Position numbers and translations under genes: made by a program. The notes beneath the pieces are model-generated. The model was not told where the DNA came from. It did not search any database and saw nothing but the letters and a program-made list of their open reading frames with translations. Source: an uncultured Neisseria sp. (GTDB lineage Bacteria; Pseudomonadota; Gammaproteobacteria; Burkholderiales; Neisseriaceae). Taken from it: a stretch of 20,537 nt of DNA. Below are positions 1 through 5,869 of this stretch, piece by piece. The DNA is taken from positions 1 through 20,537 of the forward strand of contig CALFOA010000178.1 in the NCBI GenBank assembly GCA_937919795.1, given 5' to 3'. The number at the start of each line of letters is the position of its first letter. Positions within the stretch are counted from its first letter, which is position 1.

Positions 1-312
1 AGTAATCCTTTTCTGCATATGTCGTTGCACTTATCGATACAGGAACAGGCGGCGATTAACCAGCCGCCGGGCATACGCGACATTCATGAGCAATTGTGCG
101 GCCGCTACAACGGCGATTGGGTGAAGGCGGAACACGATATGATGGAAGCGCTGGCGGAAACGATTTGGGAAGCGCAGCGCTTCGGCGGCGGCTTGGATGT
201 AAACGCTTATATGACGCGCCTGCGCAAGCTGGTAGGCTTGGGGCAGGAAGACAACGCCCGCATCAATCCGCATGAAGTAGGGGTATCGGATAAAATCAGC
301 GGTCGTGAATAA
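1..312 (+). CDS. DUF1841 family protein, C-terminal part (5' end outside window)
   Basis: The frame is open from the first base, so the gene begins upstream and the Met codon at 19 is internal. About 103 residues are visible. The run NPFLHMSLHLSIQEQ followed by INQPPGIR matches my memory of the conserved core of DUF1841, a small soluble proteobacterial family of about 140 residues with no known function. The rest is probably helical and ends in a charged tail. A terminator hairpin follows within 15 bases, so this is the last gene of its transcript. The family call is recognition by motif; no role can be inferred from the neighbours. Confidence 0.8.
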   Translation, partial: SNPFLHMSLHLSIQEQAAINQPPGIRDIHEQLCGRYNGDWVKAEHDMMEALAETIWEAQRFGGGLDVNAYMTRLRKLVGLGQEDNARINPHEVGVSDKISGRE

Positions 313-324
313 TTTAGGTTTGAT

Positions 325-360
325 AAAAGCCGCCGACTTAATTTTGTCGGGGCTTTTTTT
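325..360. terminator. Bidirectional terminator shared by DUF1841 and AbrB-family genes
   Basis: AAAAGCC-G-CCGAC pairs with GTCGGGGCTTTT around an 8-base loop, with one bulged G at 332, and runs into a T tract on the plus strand. On the minus strand the stem is followed by TTTTATC. The loop contains the TAA stop of the minus-strand gene, so the last codons of that gene form one arm. Confidence 0.8.
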
Positions 361-1387
361 CCATTATGGGCTGTAAATAGCGGCACAATATGCCCGCGGT
401 GCCGACTACCGCCACCATGCGGGAAATATGTAAAGCGGTTACGATGGGTACGCCCAGTTGCAATACTTTGGCGGTAATCGTCATTTCGGCCACGCCGCCG
501 GGTGCCAAACCCAAGCCTAAGGTTGGCAGGGGAATGTCGCTGATTTGTGTTAAAGCATAAGTGGTTAAAGCGGTAATCGCCAGCGACAGGCAGACACTCA
601 CGGCCATCACGCTGAGCAGGCGCGGGGCGTTTTTGAAGAAGCCGGGGGCGAATTTATTGCCCAATGCCCAGCCGATTAATAATTGGCCGAGATGTGAAAC
701 TGCCGGCGGCATGGCAGACAAATGAATGCCGCACAATGTTAATACGGTAGCAGCGATGAGCGGGCCGAATGTCCACGGGTTAGACCAGTTGCGCCATTCA
801 AAAAAACGGCCAAACAATACGCCCCAACCCATCAGTAAAATCAGGCCGCCCCAGTGTATGGCGGTGTTTTGGTTCAAGCTGCTGTTGTCGGTGTCGTGAT
901 AGCCCATGTATTGGTAAAAAAACGGCACGATGGTCACAATCATCAATACCCGCAGTGAGTGTGCCGATACTACTTTACTCACGTCCGCACCGGCTTTGTC
1001 GGCTAAGTACGCCATTTCGCTGGCACCGCCTACACCCGCTGCGTACCAAGCGGTAGTGAAATCGACGTCGGTATAACGATAAAGAAGCACGCAGCCTATC
1101 ATACCGAGTGCGACCGCAAAGAAGATACCGAATATCAACAGCGGCCAATAGGCCAGCAATATGCCTGCCATTTGCGGCGTAAAATACAAGCCGAGTGAAA
1201 TGCCGATAACGGTTAAACCGGCTTTACGGCAAAAACCGGGCGCTTTTACCGACAGCTTGTTTAAGCTGAGCACAGCCGTGGCCAGCAGCGAACCGAGCAG
1301 CCAGGGAATCGGTAGATCCAGAGCTTCGGCCAGTAAGGCGCCTACTAGGGCAGCTAAAAAACCGGGTAAATAAGGGATAACTTTCAT
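338..1387 (-). CDS. AbrB-family (COG3180) integral membrane protein
   Basis: A 349-residue, very hydrophobic protein with about ten membrane segments in two similar halves, as expected for the duplicated AbrB family (often mislabelled ammonia monooxygenase or transcriptional regulator). The first half contains GVGGASEMAYLADKAGADV and the second GLAPGGVAEMTITAKVLQLG, the paired G-G-x-E-M motifs of the family; both precede a helix with a conserved H-x-x-R (SAHSLRV and ALHISRM). Its function is not established; E. coli AbrB was linked genetically to aidB expression. It lies 149 bases downstream of tctA on the same strand, separated by a terminator, so it may have its own promoter or be read at a low level from the tct operon. 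The ATG has no clear Shine-Dalgarno. The context suggests transport of a small organic acid, which is inference. Confidence 0.85.
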   Translation of the reverse strand: MKVIPYLPGFLAALVGALLAEALDLPIPWLLGSLLATAVLSLNKLSVKAPGFCRKAGLTVIGISLGLYFTPQMAGILLAYWPLLIFGIFFAVALGMIGCVLLYRYTDVDFTTAWYAAGVGGASEMAYLADKAGADVSKVVSAHSLRVLMIVTIVPFFYQYMGYHDTDNSSLNQNTAIHWGGLILLMGWGVLFGRFFEWRNWSNPWTFGPLIAATVLTLCGIHLSAMPPAVSHLGQLLIGWALGNKFAPGFFKNAPRLLSVMAVSVCLSLAITALTTYALTQISDIPLPTLGLGLAPGGVAEMTITAKVLQLGVPIVTALHISRMVAVVGTAGILCRYLQPIMEKKPRQN

Positions 1388-1483
1388 CGTTTATTTTGTT
1401 GAAAAATGGGAACATTCACCTGTTAATTATCTGTTTAGGCAGATTAGCAAGGTTTAAGGTTGTGGTAAAGCCGGTTTTCAAAA

Positions 1484-1495
1484 TGCCTGTCTGAA
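1484..1495 (+). repeat. DNA uptake sequence (TGCCTGTCTGAA)
   Basis: Single exact copy directly downstream of the tctA terminator stem. Its A run overlaps the T tract of that terminator on the minus strand. Confidence 0.85.
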
Positions 1496-1529
1496 AAAAA
1501 AGGCCGCAGATTTAAACTCTGCGGCCTTT
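1494..1529 (-). terminator. Rho-independent terminator of tctA
   Basis: A perfect 12-bp stem (AAAGGCCGCAGA at 1499-1510 against TCTGCGGCCTTT at 1518-1529) with a 7-base loop. On the minus strand it is followed by a run of T from the stem into the adjacent DUS. It begins 7 bases after the tctA stop and should end most tct transcripts before the AbrB-family gene. Confidence 0.9.
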
Positions 1530-1536
1530 GCCATGA

Positions 1537-3030
1537 TTAGGCAGCTTTGCGACGGCGCAACCAACGGTAAACCGGCAGCAACACCATCAGTGCGCTCAAT
1601 GCCCACAAGGCTTGAGTAATGGTACCGTGGAACAGGATGCTCGCATCGCCGTGCGAAATCGACAAGGCGCGGCGCAGGCTGGATTCCATCAGTTCGCCCA
1701 ATACATAACCCAAAATCAGGGCAGAGAGCGGGAAGTGCAGTTTACGCAGTATATAGCCTAAAATACCCAAACCCACCATCAGAATCAAGTCGAAGGTGGT
1801 GCTGTGAATCGCATACACACCCACAAAGCTCACCGCGGCAATCGCCGGAATCAGAATGTAGTTCGGAATGGTGAGCAGGCGGGCGAAGAAGCCTACCAGC
1901 GGAATGTTCAGCGCCAACAGAATCACGTTGCCGATGAACAGCGAGGCAATCAAACCCCATACAATATCGGGCTGCTCGCTGAACAACTGCGGGCCGGGGG
2001 TGATGTTGTACAAGGTCAGTGCGCCCATCATCACCGCTGTGGTGCCCGAGCCGGGTACGCCCAAGGTCAGCATCGGAATGAAGGAACCGCAAGCAGAAGC
2101 ATTGTTGGCGGCTTCAGGGGCGGCAATACCGCGCAGGTCGCCTTCGCCGAATGTGCCGTTTTTACCCGCGATTTTCTTCTCGTTGGTATAGGTCATCGCG
2201 CTGGCGATGGTCGCACCCGCACCCGGTAAAACGCCGATAAAGAAGCCGGCAATGCCGCTGCGGATAATGGCACCCAAGCTGAACATAAATTCTTTGAAGT
2301 TAAACAGCGTGCGCTTGCCTTGTGCCAATGCTTTTTGGCCGGTTTCGGTGCCTTCGAGCATAATCAGGATTTCGCTGATACTGAAGAAACCGATTACGAT
2401 GGTGGTGAACTGAATACCGTCTGAAAGGTTTACCGAATCAAAGGTAAAACGGTATACACCGGTTACCGCATCCACCCCCACGACTGCCAGGCTCAAGCCG
2501 ATTAAGGCCGATACGCCGGTTTTTACCGGCTGGTCGCTCACTAGGCCGCTTAAACAGGTAATGGCAAATACCATCAGCACAAAATATTCGGCAGGGCCAA
2601 ACGCAATCGCCCATTTGGCCAACAGCGGAGCAAACAGCACTACGCCGGTAGTAGCAATCATGCTGCCGATAAACGAGCTGGCAGCAGAGAGCGATAGCGC
2701 AATCCCCGCTTTGCCTTGCTTGGCCAGCGGATAGCCGTCTAGCGTGGACATAATCGCTGCAGCATCACCGGGTACGTTAATCAGGATGGCCGAAATCCGT
2801 CCGCCGTATTCGCAGCCCAAATAAACCGCAGCCAGCAAAATCAAGGCAGATTCGGGTGGTAAGCCCATGGCAAAAGCAAACGGCAGCAGCAGTGCCACAC
2901 CGTTAATCGGCCCCAATCCCGGCAGCAGGCCGACAATGGTACCGAGAAAGGCACCGATTAGTGCCAGCAACAGGTTTTGTGGCAGCAAGGCTACCTGAAA
3001 ACCGGACATCAAATATTCTAAAGTTTCCAT
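1537..3030 (-). CDS. tctA: Tripartite tricarboxylate transporter, large membrane subunit TctA
   Basis: 497 residues with about twelve hydrophobic segments, the usual size for TctA. The family's two glycine-proline motifs are both visible: GLLPGLGPINGVALLLPF near residues 33-50 and FFIGVLPGAGATIASAMTY near 260-280. TctA is the main translocation subunit of this cation-coupled, binding-protein-dependent system. It works in the inner membrane with TctB and receives substrate from TctC. The start is supported by GAGG 7 bases before the ATG, which lies only 12 bases after the tctB stop. Substrates in the family are di- and tricarboxylates or related organic acids; the specific one cannot be read here. 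Confidence 0.95.
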   Translation of the reverse strand: METLEYLMSGFQVALLPQNLLLALIGAFLGTIVGLLPGLGPINGVALLLPFAFAMGLPPESALILLAAVYLGCEYGGRISAILINVPGDAAAIMSTLDGYPLAKQGKAGIALSLSAASSFIGSMIATTGVVLFAPLLAKWAIAFGPAEYFVLMVFAITCLSGLVSDQPVKTGVSALIGLSLAVVGVDAVTGVYRFTFDSVNLSDGIQFTTIVIGFFSISEILIMLEGTETGQKALAQGKRTLFNFKEFMFSLGAIIRSGIAGFFIGVLPGAGATIASAMTYTNEKKIAGKNGTFGEGDLRGIAAPEAANNASACGSFIPMLTLGVPGSGTTAVMMGALTLYNITPGPQLFSEQPDIVWGLIASLFIGNVILLALNIPLVGFFARLLTIPNYILIPAIAAVSFVGVYAIHSTTFDLILMVGLGILGYILRKLHFPLSALILGYVLGELMESSLRRALSISHGDASILFHGTITQALWALSALMVLLPVYRWLRRRKAA

Positions 3031-3042
3031 TTCTTTACCTCG

Positions 3043-3486
3043 TTAACCGAAAATCCCCAGCAACGGCAGCGGCACGTCGAGGAAAGAATCAAACAAGAAA
3101 TACAGTGAAGCGCCCATTACCACACCGGAAATGATGCAGGAAAGAGTGCGACCGCCGAATAGTTTGCCAACACCAAACGCCATCAATGCTGTGGTGAGCG
3201 GAAAGCCCAATATTTCAAATAAAACGGCATAGGCTGCTAAAAATGCGATACACAAGCCGACTTTTTTCAAAATAGCAGGGGTGTAGCCTAGGTCGATGTT
3301 TTCACCGCGTGGGCGAAGAATTAAAAATAGGCAACACGCAGCCAATAAGCTCAAAATCAGCATGGGATACGGGCGCGGCCCCAGAGGGTCGTAGGCGATT
3401 GGTGCGGTATAGCCCCAAGCCAGATAGAGTAAACCGAGCACCACCAGCAATAGTGCAGCGGAAAACCAGCGTTCAACATTATTCAT
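3043..3486 (-). CDS. tctB: Tripartite tricarboxylate transporter, small membrane subunit TctB
   Basis: 147 residues with about four membrane helices, typical for TctB. Near the N-terminus, after the first helix, is the segment YDPLGPRPYPMLIL, like the conserved loop that precedes helix 2 in this family. TctB pairs with TctA in the inner membrane. GGAG lies about 10 bases before the ATG. The gene is close-coupled to tctA downstream but separated from tctC upstream by 159 bases carrying a hairpin and a DUS. Confidence 0.9.
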   Translation of the reverse strand: MNNVERWFSAALLLVVLGLLYLAWGYTAPIAYDPLGPRPYPMLILSLLAACCLFLILRPRGENIDLGYTPAILKKVGLCIAFLAAYAVLFEILGFPLTTALMAFGVGKLFGGRTLSCIISGVVMGASLYFLFDSFLDVPLPLLGIFG

Positions 3487-3543
3487 TGAGATAAAACTCC
3501 GTTTGAGCGGGTAAGTTGAGGTAATTTTAGAAGGTTCGGCTTT

Positions 3544-3555
3544 TTCAGACAGGCA
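3544..3555 (-). repeat. DNA uptake sequence
   Basis: Exact TGCCTGTCTGAA on the minus strand in the tctC-tctB gap. It is unpaired and is not part of the nearby hairpin. Confidence 0.85.
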
Positions 3556-3610
3556 TGGTTTATGACTACCATTTACTGTCTAGCAAGACTCTTCTTTATC
3601 CATCCATACT

Positions 3611-3640
3611 AAAAACAGGCAACCGAAGCTGCCGGTTTTT
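3611..3640 (-). terminator. Hairpin after tctC with UUCG loop, probably a leaky terminator
   Basis: On the minus strand AAAAACCGGCAGC folds on GTTGCCTGTTTTT around a TTCG tetraloop closed by C-G, with one C-T mismatch and one G-T wobble. It starts 5 bases after the tctC stop. The T run belongs to the 3' arm, so termination may be partial. That would give more binding protein than membrane subunits. Confidence 0.65.
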
Positions 3641-3645
3641 TATAC

Positions 3646-4641
3646 TTATTTTGTCAGCTCAAATTCTTTAGACAAAGCACGCATTTCTTCGGTGGATTTT
3701 TCAACATATTGTTTTAACTCATCGCCGGTCATGGAGAACGGCAGTAAATCACGTTGGCTGCGTAATTCGGCAAACTTCGGATCCTTCATCATGGCGTCAA
3801 AGTGTTTTTTCCACCAAGTGAAGGCTTCGTCGCTCACTTTAGGGCCCATATAGTAGCCGCGTACCACCGGCCATTGAACATCGTAACCTTGCTCTTTAGC
3901 GGTGGGAATGTCTTTCAGCTTACCTTCCAAACGCTCAGGCGAGAATACCGCCAACACGCGGATTTTACCGGCTTCAATGTGCGGGCCCATTTCGGCAATA
4001 CCGGCACTCACCACGCTGATGTGGTTGCCCAATACCGCGGTTACCGCTTCGCCGCCGCCTTCAAGTGCCACGTAAGTCATGTCTTTCGGTGAAACCCCGG
4101 CGGCTTTGGCTACCATCGCGGTTTGCAGCCAGTCTTGACCACCCACGCTACCACCGGCGCCGAAGCTCACGGCTTTCGGATCTTTTTTCAGCGCATCGAC
4201 CAAGTCTTGCAGGTTTTTCAGCGGTGAATCGGCATTCACTGCCACCATGCCGTAGTCGGTACCAACCGCAGCCAGCCAGCGCACATCTTTTTCAGTGTAT
4301 TGACCAAATTTGCCTTGTGCTAAGTTCAGCAGCGAACCGGTAGAGAAAGCCACGATGGCATCGTTGTTGGCCGGATCATTGGCCACAATTTTATTGTACG
4401 CCACCGCACCCACACCGCCGGGCATATAAGTTACCCGCATCGGTTTGTCGAGTTGATTGGTATCTTTCAAACCGCTTTGAGCCAGTTTGCAGGTTAAGTC
4501 AAAACCACCGCCGGGTTTGGCTGGGGCGATACATTCGGGTTTGGACGGTGCGCCGGCTTCGGCTTTCTCTTTGTTACAGGCGCTCAGGGAAAGAGCAGCC
4601 AATACAGCAACGCTTAAGGCGGCATATCTTGGGTGTTTCAT
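3646..4641 (-). CDS. tctC: Tricarboxylate transporter substrate-binding lipoprotein TctC
   Basis: 331 residues of the TctC/Bug periplasmic binding protein family. The N-terminus has a short basic region, a hydrophobic core and the lipobox LSAC with Cys22 as the lipidated residue, so the protein should be anchored and face the periplasm. CIAPAKPGGGFDLTC at about 37-51 is the typical first strand and ligand-binding loop; AVNADSPLKNLQDLVDALK and FGAGGSVGGQDWLQTA follow at the usual spacing. It captures an organic acid and hands it to TctAB. GGAG lies 9 bases before the ATG. It is the first gene of the operon, with a possible promoter at 4679-4706. Confidence 0.93.
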   Translation of the reverse strand: MKHPRYAALSVAVLAALSLSACNKEKAEAGAPSKPECIAPAKPGGGFDLTCKLAQSGLKDTNQLDKPMRVTYMPGGVGAVAYNKIVANDPANNDAIVAFSTGSLLNLAQGKFGQYTEKDVRWLAAVGTDYGMVAVNADSPLKNLQDLVDALKKDPKAVSFGAGGSVGGQDWLQTAMVAKAAGVSPKDMTYVALEGGGEAVTAVLGNHISVVSAGIAEMGPHIEAGKIRVLAVFSPERLEGKLKDIPTAKEQGYDVQWPVVRGYYMGPKVSDEAFTWWKKHFDAMMKDPKFAELRSQRDLLPFSMTGDELKQYVEKSTEEMRALSKEFELTK

Positions 4642-4678
4642 TAATATTTCTCCAGTGAATAACTATATAAATCAGGTT

Positions 4679-4706
4679 ATTGTATTTTTCTTGTAACAGC
4701 CTTGAA
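4679..4706 (-). promoter_or_regulatory. Possible promoter of tctC
   Basis: On the minus strand TTCAAG is followed after 16 bases by TACAAT (5 of 6 matches to the -10 consensus). It lies about 40 bases before the tctC start. The -35 match is weak, so this is tentative. Confidence 0.35.
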
Positions 4707-4794
4707 AAATATAGCCTCAAGTTAAATGAGTATCTAGGTTCTGTCAATATTCATTAATATTTGTCAGTGTTGCGTTTGGGGTAAGTGATGACTA

Positions 4795-4898
4795 TATAAT
4801 CGGGATGAATCACTAAACAGCCGAATTTTGGAAAGAAAAATTGGCTGTTTGCATTGAAAAAGCCTGTCTGAAAAATTTTTCAGACAGGCTTTTTATAT
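4795..4898 (+). ncRNA. Candidate intergenic small RNA with its own promoter and terminator
   Basis: TATAAT at 4795-4800 would start transcription near 4807. A hairpin follows: AAACAGCC (4815-4822) with GGCTGTTT (4843-4850), continuing after one bulged G as AATTTT (4824-4829) with AAAATT (4837-4842), loop GGAAAGA. Six bases later comes the DUS palindrome at 4857-4894, ending in a T run. Promoter, structured body and terminator on one strand with no ORF suggest an RNA of about 90 bases. No good -35 is visible (TTGCGT lies at 19-base spacing). The alternative is plain 3' or 5' untranslated sequence of the minus-strand neighbours, but the first hairpin has no T run in that direction. Confidence 0.4.
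4857..4894. terminator. Perfect 38-base DUS-like palindrome, bidirectional terminator
   Basis: AAAAAGCCTGTCTGAAAAA is followed with no spacer by its exact reverse complement. Both arms carry a DUS with A in place of the first T (AGCCTGTCTGAA). A5/T5 tails on both sides make it a terminator in either direction: for the candidate sRNA (+) and as a second terminator for hscA-iscX (-). Confidence 0.75.
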
Positions 4899-4939
4899 AA
4901 ATCAAATGGATAGGTAGTATAAGTGGTATTTTATTACAA

Positions 4940-4997
4940 TGCCTGTCTGAAAGATTTTAGCTTCGCAGACACTCGCAAGCTTGTTTTCAGACAGGCA
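4940..4997 (-). repeat. DUS-bounded repeat element A, 3' of iscX
   Basis: Exact inverted DUS copies at 4940-4951 and 4986-4997 enclose a 34-base core. Read on the minus strand, the core shares GAAAAC, AG and the 15-mer TCTGCGAAGCTAAAA with the element at 9647-9706. It starts 5 bases after the iscX stop, in the same orientation relative to its upstream gene as the other copy. It can fold into one long imperfect hairpin and may act as a terminator. Confidence 0.75.
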
Positions 4998-5002
4998 TTA
5001 TT

Positions 5003-5197
5003 TTATTCCGCTTCGTCAATCCAAGCTTGTTGTACGGCTTCGAGGATTTTTTCACCGCTGCGGGCGGGATCATCATCGAAATCGGGCAGGGCGAGGATGA
5101 GTTCGCGCAATTGGGTGAAGCGGATGGTTTTGGGATCAACATCGGGATGGTTGTCGTACAACTCTTCGGCGATGCGTTGGGTGTCGGTCCATTTCAT
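5003..5197 (-). CDS. iscX: Fe-S cluster assembly protein IscX
   Basis: 64 residues, the normal length of IscX (YfhJ). It starts MKWTDTQRIAEELYDNHPDVDP and has the acidic LPDFDDDP segment near residues 37-44, which is family-typical. IscX is a small acidic winged-helix-like protein that binds the cysteine desulfurase IscS and iron and tunes the rate of cluster assembly on IscU. AAAGGAG lies 6 bases before the ATG. It is the last gene of the hscA-DUF2798-fdx-iscX run, 39 bases after fdx. Confidence 0.95.
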   Translation of the reverse strand: MKWTDTQRIAEELYDNHPDVDPKTIRFTQLRELILALPDFDDDPARSGEKILEAVQQAWIDEAE

Positions 5198-5236
5198 GAG
5201 AGTCTCCTTTGTTCACAAACCTTGTTTAAGCAGGTT

Positions 5237-5575
5237 TTAATGCTCGCGTGCATGATTGATGGTGTACTTAGGAATTTCTACTACCAAATCGTCATCGGCC
5301 ACCAGCGCCTGGCAGCTTAAGCGGGAATCGGCTTCCAACCCCCAAGCTTGGTCGAGCAGGTCTTCTTCGATTTCGGTGGGCTCTTCCAAGCTGTCGAAAC
5401 CTTTGCGCACAATCACGTGGCAGGTGGTGCAGGCACAGGATTTTTCGCAGGCGTGGTCGACATCAATATGGTGTTTCAGCAACACATCTAAAATACTCTC
5501 GCCCTGCGGGGCATTTTCGATCACGGTGCCTTCGGGGCAGAGTGTGGCATGGGGGAGGACGGTAATTTTCGGCAT
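5237..5575 (-). CDS. fdx: ISC-type [2Fe-2S] ferredoxin
   Basis: 112 residues, as in ISC ferredoxins. The cluster ligands are visible as Cys43, Cys49 and Cys52 in HACEKSCACTTCH and Cys88 in RLSCQAL; the extra Cys47 is also common in this subfamily. The protein supplies electrons for cluster formation on IscU in the cytoplasm. AAGGAA precedes the ATG, and the gene follows the DUF2798 stop by 24 bases. The acidic helix EEPTEIEEDLLDQAWGLE (about 64-81) is the surface that binds IscS in the E. coli protein. Confidence 0.96.
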   Translation of the reverse strand: MPKITVLPHATLCPEGTVIENAPQGESILDVLLKHHIDVDHACEKSCACTTCHVIVRKGFDSLEEPTEIEEDLLDQAWGLEADSRLSCQALVADDDLVVEIPKYTINHAREH

Positions 5576-5599
5576 GGGTGTTCCTTGGGGAATAAATTA

Positions 5600-5839
5600 T
5601 TATGGGTCTTTTTTGATGGTGAGGGCAACCAACTTATTGACCAAAGGCCGGACAATGATGACGCAGAAAAAACCGACCGGCATGGCAATGATATAGGCGC
5701 GTAAAACGCGCATAAAATAGTTGCCTTGCAAACCGGTATTGAGCGCCACTAACACGGCGGACATCAAAAAAGACATGATGGCGGCCATATAAAAGGCAAA
5801 AACCAGTTGCGTGTATCTTTTGGGAATCAATCCTGACAT
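5600..5839 (-). CDS. DUF2798 family two-helix membrane protein
   Basis: 79 residues. PKRYTQLVFAFYMAAIMSFL at the N-terminus and a second helix containing AYIIAMPVGFFCVIIVRPLV match the DUF2798 pattern: two membrane segments at about 11-32 and 46-66 with a short loop and a positively charged tail. The function of the family is unknown. It sits between hscA (30-base gap) and fdx (24-base gap) on the same strand, so it is very likely co-transcribed with the Fe-S assembly genes, which is unusual. The Shine-Dalgarno is weak (GAAAGAA). An inner-membrane location is predicted from the sequence; a link to Fe-S assembly is inference from position only. Confidence 0.82.
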   Translation of the reverse strand: MSGLIPKRYTQLVFAFYMAAIMSFLMSAVLVALNTGLQGNYFMRVLRAYIIAMPVGFFCVIIVRPLVNKLVALTIKKDP

Positions 5840-5869
5840 GGCTGATTCTTTCGTGTTAAAAAAACCGAA

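Larger units (their letters stand above)
4642..5002. other. Intergenic region between iscX and tctC (361 bases, no CDS)
   Basis: No credible protein gene. From left to right it holds a probable tctC promoter, a plus-strand promoter-like TATAAT with a two-hairpin candidate RNA, a perfect DUS palindrome, and a DUS-bounded repeat just after iscX. The AT-rich stretch at about 4705-4790 shows nothing else I can support. Confidence 0.7.

Noticed and set aside
1224..1415. 63-codon minus-strand frame overlapping the AbrB-family gene start, preceded by AGGTGA
   Set aside because: The purine block is too close to the ATG for good initiation, the product has no family likeness, and the overlap is out of frame with a clear membrane protein gene.
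2416..2425. ACCGTCTGAA, one base from the meningococcal DUS core
   Set aside because: A single inexact 10-mer inside tctA, while the genome clearly uses another dialect; chance is enough.
4857..4997. Closely spaced repeats that might suggest a CRISPR array
   Set aside because: The repeats are inverted DUS copies with irregular spacing and no unique spacers; no cas gene is present.
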